DNA of 64,000 bases from Pohlia nutans (GCA_022496805.1 CM040103.1:638001-702000); one strand, 5' to 3'. Numbered from the stretch's first letter, positions 24,849 through 36,300 are shown. The notes: generated from the sequence alone by a model not told the origin. Translations and numbers: made by a program.

Positions 24849-25664
24849 ATTACTATAAATAGTAAAAATTCTATTTTAAGACTTTTAAAAAAAATAACGG
24901 CAAAACTTTAATTTAGCAAGATTGTATGCTCTCCACTCTCCAAATCACCGCTCTCCGCTCTTACGCTCTCCATTCTACGCTCGCACGGTAGCGTCGTTGC
25001 TCTGTATGTAAGTAAACAATTTTTCATGTTTTTATCAAGTTCTTAGAATCTCAGTTGAGTTAAAGTTCTGATGACCTAGTGCATTTTTACTTGAAGAGCT
25101 TTCAATTAGTTTTCGCCTTTGAACATACTAAGCCCTAAAATGAAGCGTAAAGTGTGAGTAGTACTACTCAAGTTACACTTCAATAATTTGTGTGATGTAG
25201 GAGCGACTGTTCCAGCTTTCCCTCGAATGGCCGATGAGGTAGACTAGGAAAAACAATGGGAAGCTATACTCTGATACTCTTAAATGTGCAAGCACAAGTA
25301 GGAACACACGTGAATTTTATTTTATGATAGCTTGAGTAGGAACAAGGACATTGTAAACTGGATTAGGAATACGATTTTGCAAGTGTAGGAACTGAAGCAA
25401 CCTTGAAAGCCTTCACGTATTTGGATCAAGTAAGCCTCCATTGTACTATTGTTACATGATGAGAGTCATTGCAATGAAGTCTAATTATGTGAACCAGTTA
25501 TGTCGGTTTGGTAATGGGTGGACATTGTGGCTTTGTAGTAGAGAATCCTGAAGTTGAACTTCAAAGATATATAGGAGGTGATTCGAAGCCTCAAATGAGA
25601 CTATATTCTTTGAAGTGAGCGTTGTTTTAACAATGTTGCAACAAGTACCAAGAAGCTAGAAAGA
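24849..25664. other. Spacer and possible promoter/leader of the Plavaka-like gene
   Basis: No coding feature recognised. Short CTCTCCACTCTCC-type pyrimidine repeats at 24,930-24,990 could belong to a promoter. Confidence 0.35.
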
Positions 25665-27150
25665 ATGCCTTGGAGATGCCCTCATTGCGGGTCCTCTGAG
25701 TTCAGTGGATCCGGATTTGCAACCCATGTAAGGCATTGCTCACGCCGTATTAATTCGGGTCAATGTATGCATGTAGCCTTCCCTTTAGGGCAATGGCACG
25801 ATTGGGGTTCCAAAAAGGAACGTCTCACTAAAACAATGTCATTTTGTGACTCATTCAACTTGTGCTAGAAATTACACATTCTCTATTTACATGAATTTTA
25901 TGACAAATTCATGTGAAAGTTGTAATACTCCATCCAAAATACTATTGAACCGGAAAATTTGAACAATTTCGATATTCCTTTTCATTATTTTGTTGTCAAA
26001 TCTAGAACTGTCTCACTTTCCTTTTTAGAGGCAAAAGGAACAATCCGGAATACCGATTTATAGAGAAGTTGTTCATAAACTTGAAAATTAGTTGAAACAA
26101 TGTTTGAGCTATATTCATGTTTAATTTTAACTCTTAATTTGATGTATTACTATATTTCCTTATTTATGAGAGCTCTTGGAAATCACATATTTTTACACCA
26201 TTTAAAAGGACTATGATTTCATAACATCTTCCTTCTAAAACCATATGATATACTTAAATACAAACTTAATAAGGTGCATGCCTAGTTGTTTGAATTAAAA
26301 ACATCATATACATAGTCCTTTCACAACTATAATGTGGTCAGCTGTTGAATATGTTAAATTAAGAAAAATTCAATTTTCGAATTTGACCTATATAGCACAT
26401 GATTGTGGTGTACCAACATGCCTTCTATAACACCATGTAATTTAAAAAAATTTCCAACATTGTTTTCATTTCCGGAAGGACATTTTTCTAAAGTTCGGAG
26501 AGTCCGGGAAGTGATACCCTGATCATGCCATTGCCCTTTAGCCAATTTTGATGCAGGACATGCAGTTCAAGATAGCCCTAACGACCATTTGCATCAAATT
26601 GGGGTTCCAACAACCTCATCAAGAGCCCCTAAAGAGGAAGGGTTGTACTACAATGGTCCAATTGAGAAAACTCCTACTCCACCTCCAGCCTTTGATTCAA
26701 CTTTTCATTTGGTTCAGTTTTTCCGTACCTGCAAGAATATGGAGGGGCTATCAGAACATGATATGGATTCCTTGTTGAACATACTATTTCATCCCGAATT
26801 CGATGTAAAGAAAGTGGTTGTGCGAACTTCAGAGGACGTGAACAATTTTGAGACAGAATTATACAAAGTTGATGATGTAAGTTCTCAATCTTCATAATTT
26901 ATGAAATAACATAAGAAGGTTGAATACTAATTGATTTCTTACTTTTTTTATTTTTATTTTTTAAATTGTTACAAATTAATTACTTGTTGACTTATTGTGA
27001 AACTTCATGTTTTGTAGGGGTGGCAGTCTCATGCGCTGGAAAAAAGAAGCGGTGAAAATCAACTAGTGTTACACTACAAGGACCCTATTTTGGCATTAAG
27101 CAAGTTGTTTTTAGCTCCTGGAATAGCTTGGGTTTCAAACTTCATTCTAT
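25665..27150 (+). pseudogene. Plavaka-like transposase, 5' half (split gene)
   Basis: Three exons join in phase: 25,665-25,764, 26,566-26,876 and 27,018-27,150. The start MPWRCPHCGSSEFSG..FATHVRHC is a C2H2-type finger like that opening Plavaka transposases. Exon 2 has LSEHDMDSLLNILFHPEFDV, and exon 3 has GWQSHALEK..VLHYKDPILALSKL, matching the family's W..H.L...YRDPI..L block. The gene is cut at 27,150 by element A and resumes at 48,291. Intron 1 holds a 749-bp TIR element. Plavaka proteins are best known from fungi (EnSpm-like superfamily), so this is a plant relative. Confidence 0.75.
25788..26536. mobile_element. 749-bp non-autonomous TIR element in intron 1 of the Plavaka-like gene
   Basis: The terminal inverted repeats are GGGCAATGGCACGATTGGGG and, inward from the right, GGGCAATGGCATGATCAGGG. 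They are flanked by the 4-bp direct repeat TTTA (25,784-25,787 and 26,537-26,540). It has no coding capacity. Its tip (GGCAAT..CA) and an inner motif AATGTCATTTTGTGACTC resemble the ends of the 21-kb element (GGCAATATTCA, AATGGTCATTTTGAGACTC), and both have 4-bp duplications. It may be a short relative of it. Confidence 0.65.
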
Positions 27151-27177
27151 AAGGCAATATTCATTAAAATGACACAA
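27151..27177 (+). repeat. Left terminal inverted repeat of element A
   Basis: Twenty-seven bases identical to the reverse complement of 48,260-48,286. The same tip, with a few changes, opens element B at 50,053. Confidence 0.9.
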
Positions 27178-27394
27178 AATGGTCATTTTGAGACTCCCAA
27201 CCCTCTATTGCGGGCGTCCTTTCAAGGATAGTTGTTGAAGCCAAAGATAAAGAAAGGTCGAATTAGATTGATTGATGAAATAAAAGAACTAGTAGTTACT
27301 TTGAGCTCATTACAATCATGGATAAACAAAAGAAATTAATGCTCATTAAATTGAGACAACTTGCACATTTTGAGACTTCCATACACCAACCCAT

Positions 27395-28082
27395 TCAATT
27401 GAGCACATTTGAAGTGAAAAGTATGAAGAGCACACTGATGCCATCATTGCACACACTCTTCTCGAGGGAATCGTCTATGAGGAGGGTGTTGTCCTTGTCG
27501 ATAACAGCCCCATTGGAAATGGAGAACACCCGTTTGGAGAGGTCCTTGAAGAAGATCTCCTTGGTGCCAGACAAGTCCTTAAGGTGCTGCCCCTCTGAGA
27601 TTTGAACCTTAGTGCAGAAATCCTGCCCCATGATCTCGTAGGGTTGTTTGGCGCCATAGAAGAGGAACCCCGCGATAAGCTCCACGGTGGACCTCCTCAT
27701 GGAGCTCCAGACGAAGACATGATCGGCAACCTCGGCGACCATGGCGAGGAACTCTGCCAGACGGGGACGAGTGTAGACAGCCTTCGGGCCAACTACTGTG
27801 GGATGCGACAACGAAAAGAGGTGCATTCCGACATGGTTGACCCGCGCAGATTTTGGGATCTGGGACCTATCGATGCATTGGCAGAGAATGCCATTCAAGT
27901 CGAAAACGATATTCAACCACTTCTTCCGCAGTAGGGACCCTATAGACGATACACTCCGCGGCAGGGTGACTCTGCTACACGGCGACTCTACCTGATCAAG
28001 GCAAACACAGAACAAGTGGAGTTACTTGATTGAACGCAGAAGCAGAGACAGGGGAGGCAGATAGTGGGACAAAGCATTTCAT
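27395..28082 (-). CDS. NIF/FCP1-like HAD protein of element A, 3'-truncated
   Basis: Exon 1 is 28,082-28,026 and exon 2 is 27,991-27,395, joined in frame through CAA|GTAACT and GATCAG|. The HAD fold motifs are KWLNIVFDLNGILC (motif I), FVWSSMRRSTVELI (motif II region) and NTLLIDDSLEKS (acidic motif). This is the order seen in NLI-interacting-factor/FCP1-type phosphatases. The usual DxDxT is DLNGI, so the second catalytic Asp is Asn-Gly and phosphatase activity is doubtful. After VCNDG the protein diverges from the element B copy and stops, losing about 65 C-terminal residues. A deletion next to the left terminus is the likely cause. Confidence 0.75.
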
Positions 28083-28797
28083 CCCACTAAGTGAGGGCAG
28101 GACACCCTCCACATGTGATGGTTTCAGGGGCAGCGGACGGAGCACACTTTTAAGCAATGTCGGCTGGACAAAAACATGGAAAATGAGAAGACATTAGGCA
28201 AGGATATTCAAAAAATGAGCTCCTCATATATTAAATTTACATAGTCAATATATTATACAATCATCCGGTAAAAAAATGTCGCCGAAGGGGCAGCTATGCA
28301 CACATCACAAAACTACATCCGGAAGCCGTGAAACTACACTATCCTACAGGAGGCTGTCGCAACGGGGCGGGTCGAAAGCGCCACACATTCACAGACGAGG
28401 CACTCCCTCCTGTCAACCAAAATGAATAGAAATAAGAGTCTGCATACGGGCAATGTCAGATTGATGGAGGTAGTAAATTACTTCCGTCAAGTGGCATCCC
28501 GGCGACTCATCAATATTCATAAGGGTTTGAAAGGTCAGGGGAGTGTACCTGATCTAGGAGACTGTGTGAGTCACTGTCGACGAACTCCTCGGCAGGTACG
28601 ATCAATGCCGGCTCGGGCTGAAGCAGCGGAGCGTCGTCTTCGTAGTCTACAAGCTCCTCATCTAAGGCAGGTGGTGGATAGCCGCCGACCTCTGCATCGG
28701 CATGCGGGGGAGTCGACCGCACAAAATCGAATTGAGTCTCGGCCTCAGCAGGCAGGGCGAGGGAGGCATCCTCGGGACTTGGAGGAGGCGTAGCAGT

Positions 28798-29729
28798 ATC
28801 CTCGAGTCGAAGATGTCCAGAATTATCCTCGAGTCCAGGATGTCGAGAGTTATCCTCGACTCGAGGATGGTAGTGTACCGGGGAGGTACGCGCGGGGATC
28901 TCTTCATGAGGTTCGTTCAGTTGAGCCCGAGAGGGAGCGTTGCCGACGGAATCCCGAGAAGCAGGAAGCGCTGCAGCAGATGTAACCGCAGTTGGAGCAG
29001 GCAAGGAGCAAGACATATCCTCGGGTCGAGGATCACGAGGAGCATCGTAAGCGGGAAGGTGGAGGCCCAAGTCCTGAGTACCAGGGGTGGTGCTCACCGC
29101 CAAATTTATGGGCCCAGCAGACGGAGTAGAAGAAGCCGCGTTTTGGGAGCTCCTAAGGTCGTTTAAGTACTTGGCCCTCAACTCTGCCATGAATTCCTCT
29201 CTGGCTTTGGCCTCTGCATCCAGTTTGGCTTTGGCGAGCACCTCATCGTACTGTAGTTTACGCTTTGCCTCAGCCGCCTCCAACTCCTGAACCTTTCTCA
29301 TCAAGGCTTCCTCATTCTCCCTCTTCAACTTCTTCCTTGCTAGTTTCTCTTCCGACCAGGAAAGCTCGTAAGCAACGCAGTCGTTCTCTTTGCCATCGAC
29401 AGAGGTCGAGTTGCCTTTCATTACTTTGAGCTTCGCGATTTGCTCTTCGATGCGTTCAATCTCACTGGTGGACGACGGCGCAGGGCGTGCGCTCGGTTCT
29501 GAGACAACTTTTGCAACTGAAGTAGACGGTGCTGGCTGATCGTCGTCGGAGTCACTGAGCTCTATATAAGCAGCGGAAGCAAAGTCGTCAGCAATCGCCT
29601 TTCCCTTGTCCCGACTCCGCTTTGGGGGAGGAGGACCAGAACAGCTCGGTGGCGCTGCTTCTTCGGATTGCTCAGGAGCAGGAGGAGCAGGAGGAGAATC
29701 CATGGCGCGAGTATCCTCGAGTCGAGGAT
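28798..29729. repeat. Five A-type palindromes inside the coding tail of the ParB-methyltransferase gene
   Basis: Seventeen-base sites lie at 28,798-28,814, 28,825-28,841, 28,852-28,868, 29,017-29,033 and 29,713-29,729, the last a perfect ATCCTCGAGTCGAGGAT. Three lie at 27-bp steps and are translated as PRVEDN, PGLEDN and LRLEDT. Element B has three B-type sites in the equivalent tail. Confidence 0.85.
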
Positions 29730-30316
29730 CCGGGGCAGGAGAACTATGGGCCGATCGACCTTCTACGGCTCTAGGTCTTTGGGGAGTCTGTTTCCTTGCC
29801 GCCCGAGGCTTCTCCGTCGTGAAGTCGGGATCGTCATCCTTGTCGGAAGCTCCATCGCTCGACGAGCCGTCCTCATCTTCTCCATCATCTTCCTCCTCGC
29901 TACGCTTGCCAGGAAGATGAGTCCCGTACTCGTCGAACTGCCCATAGACGTCCTCGTCTTCCTCGTTGCGCTCAAGATCCGCTCGGTCACGGTCCTCCTC
30001 GTCAAGGTCCAGCTCCGCATTCATGTCCTCTAACTGTTGGTGTCAAGCATCACTGGACCGTGCAGGAGGGGGTGATGACTCCTCGTTGCTGGAGCGCAAG
30101 ATTGCCGCTGTAACGGGCTTGATGTAATTCCCCATGTACGGGGAATTTCCGAACAGGAAGTCCTTCATGTCCAGGGACTTGGCCTTCAGCGCCAAGGATT
30201 TGAGTTTGTGTAATCCCACGTTGCTGGCGATCCCGTAGTAGTGCAACCCATACATCTGCAGCGTCAGCAAGTGAGTGGTTAGTCATCTATATGAAAAGGG
30301 GGCACGGTATAGGTAT

Positions 30317-30893
30317 TTAACCCCTAACTGCCTAAGCGTCCATTTTTTGGACGATGTACAGATTTCATCCGTATATTCTCATCCGTCATGCACTTTTTGC
30401 AGTGTGGAATTTTTACTGTAGATTCTATGGGAAGTTAGCTTCATGCACGTGTGATCCGATTAGAAAGGGGATGATTTGTGAATTTTTTATGCCTCATTTC
30501 ATGTTGTAGTGATTCACCCAAAATTTTGAAGATTTCAGTGTTAAAATGCTCCAAAAAAAGTCAACTCATAAAATTAAGCAACCAAAAAACCTCCAAAAAT
30601 CACTACACTTAGAGTATTACATTTCAACCAATCACAAAGAATTTTATCCGTAGATTGTCAATATCTTATTCGTAATTGAATTACAAAATAATTTTGAATT
30701 TCACGTTTCAAATTTTATACAAAATTATTGGTAATAGCAATCATAGATCTAACCATATGGATAGAATCTAAAATTCATAATGTACAACTTCTATTAGTAT
30801 ATCAAGTTCAAAATATCCCTCTAGATTGCATTTTATAATGCATCTTTGCAAAACTGCCGAATTTGGAGAGGGCTCTAGGCATTTAGGGGTTAA
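30317..30893 (+). mobile_element. 577-bp TTAA-flanked MITE (family 3), copy 1
   Basis: Begins TTAACCCCTAACTGCCTA and ends TAGGCATTTAGGGGTTAA, with TTAA duplicated at both limits. It lies in the second intron of the element A ParB-methyltransferase gene. Related copies are at 61,302-61,881 and, inverted, at 40,847-41,437. Confidence 0.85.
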
Positions 30894-30905
30894 GCTTGGA
30901 GACTT

Positions 30906-32611
30906 ATCCTCGACCCAAAGATAGAGGAGTGAGAGCAGAAATCTTAAGGAAATGGCACTTCAAATGCACAGACGTGAACCAAACAAACATGCAGTGCACG
31001 CATTAAAACGACTGGAATTATCTTCGAGTCGAAGATAACAGCCCAGAAATGGTGGAAGGCACTACCTTTGCAGCCAGCATGCACTTGGCACCCGTGTAGA
31101 CGCCAAAGAAGTTCTCCCCTGGAGAAGCGAAGTTCTGGATGATGTCCAAGTAGAACTCCATCCGCAGCTCGCTTGAGTTCGATCGAAACTTGGACTCGTG
31201 GTTCTCCCGGGGATCATTGTAATAGGTGATATTGGATGCAACGTACTCTGGCTTGATGAGCCCAGGAATGTACGACGGTACATCTCGCTGATAAAAGAAG
31301 TGGAGATTAACGGAGGGCAGCGCAGCCTGCCGAATCGGAATGTCATATAGCCACTCAGCTTTGCATGCTTTGTAGACGGAGTGCTTGTATTCCCAGTCCT
31401 TGAAATGAACACCGATGAACGCAGTCGCCGCTGCGTCATCCCATGTGTCCGCCGTAATCCAGAGCCATATTTTCGGGTCCTTTATTGACGGGTCATTCAT
31501 CTGGTGGAGCTTCTCGAGGAATGGCATAATCGGAGCCGGAGCGACAGGGTTGTCGGATTTTTTGTGCTTTGGAACGTCCCGGAGATCCGCAATCCCCAAG
31601 CTCAGAGGCCTGGTATTGGGAGCGTAGTCCCACGACGCTGGATTCATGACGAACGCCATGGACGGTCCGTCATGGGCACGAAGTTGAATCTTGCCGGTCT
31701 GCTTTGGTACGTGTTTCTTGAGCGAAACAAAGCGACTAAACATGTCTCTCAACTCTGTGAATTTCTCCCCCATCTCATCTGCCCGCTGGTTGACAGCCTT
31801 GTTTGTCCGGCGCATCGCGAAGTAAGTTTTGCTGGGAGTGGCGAGAAGAAAGTCCCACGTCGCTGAGGAGAAGGAGCACGACTTCTTCCAGTCTCTCCAT
31901 TTCTGCCTGTCGATGTTGCCGTCGTCCTTTACAAATGTGAGGGACTTGTCAGCATTCACCAACTCCTCCAGAATGACCTTCTTGCGCTTCCGGCGCTCAA
32001 CCCACTCACTAGCACAGTAGTTGTCCAGCACCGGCTTTTTCGATTTGAGAACGGAGACTTTAGGGTATGGCAGCGTTCTTTTGGGGGTCCTCCCGCGCAA
32101 ATGTTGCACGTATGTCTTGAGGTCGTCGTCTGTAAAGTGCCCCATGTGCTTGAAGAACTCGCGCTTCAACTCGTACCTTTTCTCTCCGCCCTTGTTCTGT
32201 TTGTAAGGCAGGGACGTATCCGGATTGATGATGTCCCCGTCGGTGTACCTGGTTAGAAAATCTCCCACATGGCGTAGTGGTCATCTTCCAGCGTCATGAT
32301 CGTGACCTCATGTTTGATATCAGCGATCCCCTTCACGTTGTTTCCTTCTTTGTTGGGATTGATACTCTGAAATCGACTGAGGATCATGGTCACGAAGGTC
32401 TGCAAAACAGTCAAGACCATATCTGATGTTAGAGGCAGATATTGATCTGATTATCCTCGAGTCGAGGATAATGTCTCCATTTTTCAAGTGCAAACCGCTA
32501 GTCTCAGGAGCACATCACGAGATTATATACAGTTAGGAAATGATGGGGGTAATGATATGAATGTTTGGAATTTGAACTATTCAACGAAGGCCTTATCCTC
32601 GAGTCGAGGAT
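30906..32611. repeat. Four A-type palindromes in introns of the ParB-methyltransferase gene
   Basis: Sites lie at 30,906-30,922 (degenerate), 31,020-31,036 (ATCTTCGAGTCGAAGAT), 32,453-32,469 and 32,595-32,611 (both perfect ATCCTCGAGTCGAGGAT). The first pair is in intron 2 and the second pair in intron 1 of the coding region. Element B has sites in the same two introns. Confidence 0.85.
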
Positions 32612-34124
32612 AATTTATCATACAATGTGATAGTATATACCTGCCACTTATGTGGTGCTTGGATTGCCTTGTTCCCCCGGACCCGTGCCTCTGCCCCATT
32701 CATGGTTGGCCATTCAAAGTGTATCCAGATTAGACGACCGCTGATGATCTGGTTGCCCCATGTTGGTTGGGCGTGTTCGAGGTGCTTGGTGGTGTTATAG
32801 AATTTTGAGATGTTGTGCAGGTTGAGCGGGTCCAATGTCCAGACGATGTAGGCGTCCCACGTTCTGAGCTCTTCACGCCGCTTCTCGTCACATTGCCCTC
32901 TCTGCAGCTCCTTTGAAGCTGTAATGCTATGCTGGCCGTCAATAATTATGAATTTACCAAGCTGGATGTCCTCCCATTTGGCAGGTGGTTTCTTTAACAA
33001 CTTCATGTCATTGTCGACGGGAGTGAGGCACACGATCTGCCGCTGCTTGATGTCTGCAAATTGAAGGAGCTTATTCTTGCACGTCTCCAGCATATGCTTC
33101 TCCAGCTTTCGGATGATGTACTCCTCATGTGCTGGAAAGCATTGGTTGATGGATACCGGGAATTTTGCTTCCTTGCCAAAGATGTAGCAGTCACCGTACT
33201 GCTCCCAGAACTCTTTGCGCTATTGCGCGAACTTCAGGTACTCTGCTGCTGGCATTGGCTCTTCGGTAGGTCTTCTGTCCAGCTCCGTCAATGCGGAACC
33301 CGAGCTACCAGCAGTTGAGGGTCGTGCGGCATTTGTTGAATTCCTCCTCTTCTTCCTCACTTTAGCTCCCGGAGCATCTTCGGCTGTTGACACTCGGGGA
33401 TTTGAGCGGGCTCTCTTACCCCCACTGGCGCGACTACCTCCACGTGGTGTTCCCAACTGGGATCTGTTTTCGTCGCGAGATTCTGGGTCGCGGGGTCGCC
33501 TTTCTCGGATTGCTGAGGCGGGCGTTCTCGTTGATTGTCTACCCGCGTGTTTGTCCAGCGACATCCAGATCTGGTTAAGCTTTCGCGACAAGATTGTTGC
33601 TTTAGCATTTTTCCATTCGCTGAATTTCTCGAAGGCTTGCTTCAATTCTAGTGTGGATTGGCTCATGGAAGTGCTGAGGTCGTCCATGTCAAACCTCGGC
33701 CCATGCTCGTGTACTTTGATGACCAGGGAGTGGAGGTGAGATTTACTCCTGCCGCTGTCATCCATTTCGTTGAGGGTGATGACAAGGTAATCGCTGTGGT
33801 AGGAGTCGACGATTGTGACCTTCTCATTGTTGTTCCACACTAGGAATCCGGGTCCTCCTTTCTCAAGGTGCTTCAGGTAGACATATTTCTTGAACTGGCT
33901 GACCCCGAATGTCCAAGCTTCCACGCAGTCCTTGAATTTCCACAGAGTTCCGTGGGTGGACTCCATCTCTGGTGGGATGAATGGCTCCGACTCAAATGGA
34001 TTCTCAAATGGCTCCATGTATGGAAGAGTTGAGGAATAGTCATAAGTGTCCACTTGAGCCATTCGAATAGATCTGCACATAACATTGGGAATACGGTTTG
34101 TTAGCGATCGCGCAGTCCTATAGT

Positions 34125-34830
34125 ATCTTCGACCCGAGGATTGGTTTTGTGTTTGGGATGCGTTGGGTGTTGTAAGTTATGCGGACCTCATCTTCGACTC
34201 GAAGATAATCTTCTCTGGGTTCGCTATGGTTCAGCTGAAATCATTGTTAGCATTGCGGACTCAGTTATGAGTATCGTCGGGTCTAAGATAAAGCGAAAGC
34301 GTTGTCTAGAATTGCTGGAGGCCACCTGGTTTTCCGATTTATCTCCCGGATATGTTCTGTTTAGTTGATGGTTGATATCTTCGAGTCGAGGGTATGACGT
34401 TGTTATCCTCGATGCGAGGATAATGTTTTACGACTCCTGTGACTAGGTATTGGGATTGCAGCAGCCGGCGCATTGTACGGGTTTGGAGAATTATCTCCGA
34501 ATCGAGGATATTTGTGCGGATTATTTTGCGTGGAGTTACTTTTGTATTGTGTTTTTGTCTCCGCCGTGTGCTTGTGATTGAGATTTATCTTCGGGTCGAG
34601 GATATTGGTACTGGCAGGGATGATAGTTTCTTGTTTTATGTGTCATTCATTTCAAATTTTCATTCCCTGATTGGGTTGGTTGACTGTTATCTTCGAGTCG
34701 AGGATAATTTTTTGTCTGTTATTGGTATTTTATGGTTTAGGGTATCGATTTCTCTTGTGTTTGTAAGATATATCTTCGAGTCGAAGATAATAATGCTCGA
34801 GTGCAATAGTATTATCCTCGTGTCGAAGAT
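34125..34830. repeat. Nine dispersed A-type palindromes upstream of the ParB-methyltransferase start
   Basis: Sites start at 34,125, 34,190, 34,377, 34,405, 34,493, 34,587, 34,689, 34,772 and 34,814. They fit ATC(C/T)TCGANTCGA(A/G)GAT with one or two changes. The sequence between them is unrelated from site to site, so they are not simple tandem expansion. They lie in the probable first intron. Confidence 0.85.
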
Positions 34831-34855
34831 ATGTTTCTTAAAATCCATGAGAACT

Positions 34856-35229
34856 ATCCTGGATTTGAAGAGAATTATCCTCGAGTCGAAGATAATTATT
34901 CTCTAGTCGAAGATAATTATCCTCGAGTCGAAGATAATCATGCTGGAGTTGTTGTTAATCATTTTGGATTTGAAGATAATTATCCTTGTTTCGAAGATAA
35001 TTATCTTCAATTCGAAGATAATTATCCTCGAGTCGAAGATAATTATCCTCGAGTCGAAGATAATCATCCTCGAGTCGAAGATAATTATCCTCGAGTCGAA
35101 GATAATCATCCTCGATTCGAAGATAATTATCCTCGAGTCGAAGATAATCATCCTCGATTCGAAAATAATTATCTTCGACTTCAAGGCACTTTCGCTAATT
35201 TCGAAGATAATTATCTTCCGAGAGTTCAT
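34856..35229. repeat. Array of 18 palindromes in strict 21-bp register
   Basis: Unit starts follow 34,856 + 21n through 35,213. The best units (34,877, 34,919, 35,024, 35,045, 35,066, 35,087, 35,129) read ATCCTCGAGTCGAAGAT plus a 4-bp AATT or AATC joint; the edge units are degenerate. Twenty-one bases is two helical turns, so sites would face the same side of the DNA. Because the unit is a multiple of three, several frames are open here by arithmetic alone. Confidence 0.95.
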
Positions 35230-36300
35230 GATATATTCAGTGTATTGATATAGAAATCTGTAGCTTTTACAAGAAGTCTAACATTCTAAAGTGTGAGGAG
35301 TACCTCTGAAAACCTGGGTGCTTGTCCTTGAAATTCTAGCTCCCTCCTGTGCAATACTTCGAACCCCACCTCCACTTCGAGAAACCCTCGTGCTATGCTA
35401 AATCTGCGAACCTTATTTTATCTCAAATTAGGAACAATACGCTTGCCTTCTGGCCAGAATTTCAAAGCTAACATTACTACGAGATCTCTTTAACCCTAAT
35501 CAACCAAGCAGAACAACATACAAGAAAACTAGCAATTCTGTAGCAATTATGTAGCAATTCTGTAACAATACAAACAATCAAGCTAGAGCAAATGTGTAAC
35601 AATTGTATCATTTTTGAATATAAGCACCCTTAACCCTAAGCTCTTCTTAAAGAATTCCAACAATTCTAATAGTTTTTACAGTATCTGTATCCATTTGAAC
35701 GCCTCTGATACTTAGCACCCTAAACTCTACGGAAACAGAGAAACATGCAAGGAAACAAGCAAAAACAAACAATGGGAAGCAAAAACAAGCAAACAAGCAA
35801 ACAAACAAAAACAAATATTCATGCAAGCAAACAAACAAATAAACTATAAGCTGGACGGTCGAAGTACCTCACGGAAGCTGGACTTGCTCCACCTTCAAGC
35901 ACACACCTCCACAACAGCAAAAACACCAGAAAGAGAGCTTCCACTGCATTCGCAAGTCACTATACCACCAATTGCCCAATCGCCCACTCGCCGAATCAAA
36001 ATGTACAGAGAGGATGAAGGTAGCGTGGAGTCACGCGAGCGTGAGGAGGAGCGGACACGGCGGGGCAGCGTGAAGATGCGACGGAGGAAGGAGGAAAGCA
36101 GCGTGAAGATGCGACGAGCGACAGCAAAAACTCTAAACCCTAAGCGCGCGGGTGCCTGGGAGAGAGATGACCTCCCAACCTGCAGGCTCGGCTTGGGCAG
36201 TTGGCTCGGCTCCGAAGCTTGGTCCTGGCTCGGTACCGAAGCTGAGGTGTTAGGCTTGGCACCGAAGCTTGGCTCCCCAGCATGAGTTGACCAAGCCTGT
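35230..36300 (-). promoter_or_regulatory. Probable 5' non-coding exon and promoter of the ParB-methyltransferase gene (A)
   Basis: A minus-strand donor-like GAG|GTAC at about 35,869 follows a GC-rich segment with repeated GGCTCGG and CCGAAGC words (36,180-36,280). Element B has the same arrangement at 59,530-60,080. This places the palindrome array in the first intron. A 154-codon plus-strand open frame over this segment is probably not a gene. Confidence 0.45.

Larger units (their letters stand above)
28510..34062 (-). pseudogene. ParB/DGQHR-like plus methyltransferase-like giant gene of element A
   Basis: Exons are 34,062-32,641, 32,399-31,066 and 30,255-28,510, about 1,500 codons. Domain order: an unknown N-terminal domain (1-170, starting MAQVDTYDYSS); a basic linker with RKKRR; a ParB/DGQHR-like domain (IIDGQHSITASKELQ, about 373-387); a region ending SSELRMEFYLDIIQNFASPG, then FGVYTGAKCMLAAKMYGLHYYGI, which matches the C-terminal layout of beta-class amino-methyltransferases (FxGSGT...AA..LGR..IGIE); and a 580-residue acidic tail with coiled coil. 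Catalytic-looking residues (DPF, GSGT) are replaced. Breaks: TAG at 33,220-33,222, a one-base loss near 32,255-32,268 and TGA at 30,043-30,045. The start is set by acceptor GTGCAG|ATCTATTCGA and by the same context in element B. Confidence 0.75.

Noticed and set aside
27475..30033. Plus-strand and alternative-frame open readings across the HAD and ParB-methyltransferase tails
   Set aside because: They are antisense or shifted readings of GC-rich coding exons and have no homologue in the other element.
32593..34062. Bacterial or phage contamination because of the ParB-like and methyltransferase-like domains
   Set aside because: The genes have GT-AG introns, lie between plant-type transposon termini inside a spliced gene, and contain TTAA MITEs of the same families found elsewhere in the window.
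34856..35229. CRISPR-like array
   Set aside because: There are no unique spacers between the repeats, the units are palindromes in direct contact, and the DNA is plant nuclear.
34831..35253. Long open frames on both strands across the array (140, 108 and 102 codons) with seven-residue peptide repeats such as NYPRVED
   Set aside because: The 21-bp unit is a multiple of three and its palindromes lack stops in several frames, so open frames arise by arithmetic. No start context or splice signals support a protein.
35821..36285. A 154-codon plus-strand protein over the GC-rich segment
   Set aside because: The reading is dominated by GGCTCGG-type repeats, and the equivalent segment of element B does not keep the frame. 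A minus-strand leader exon explains it better.
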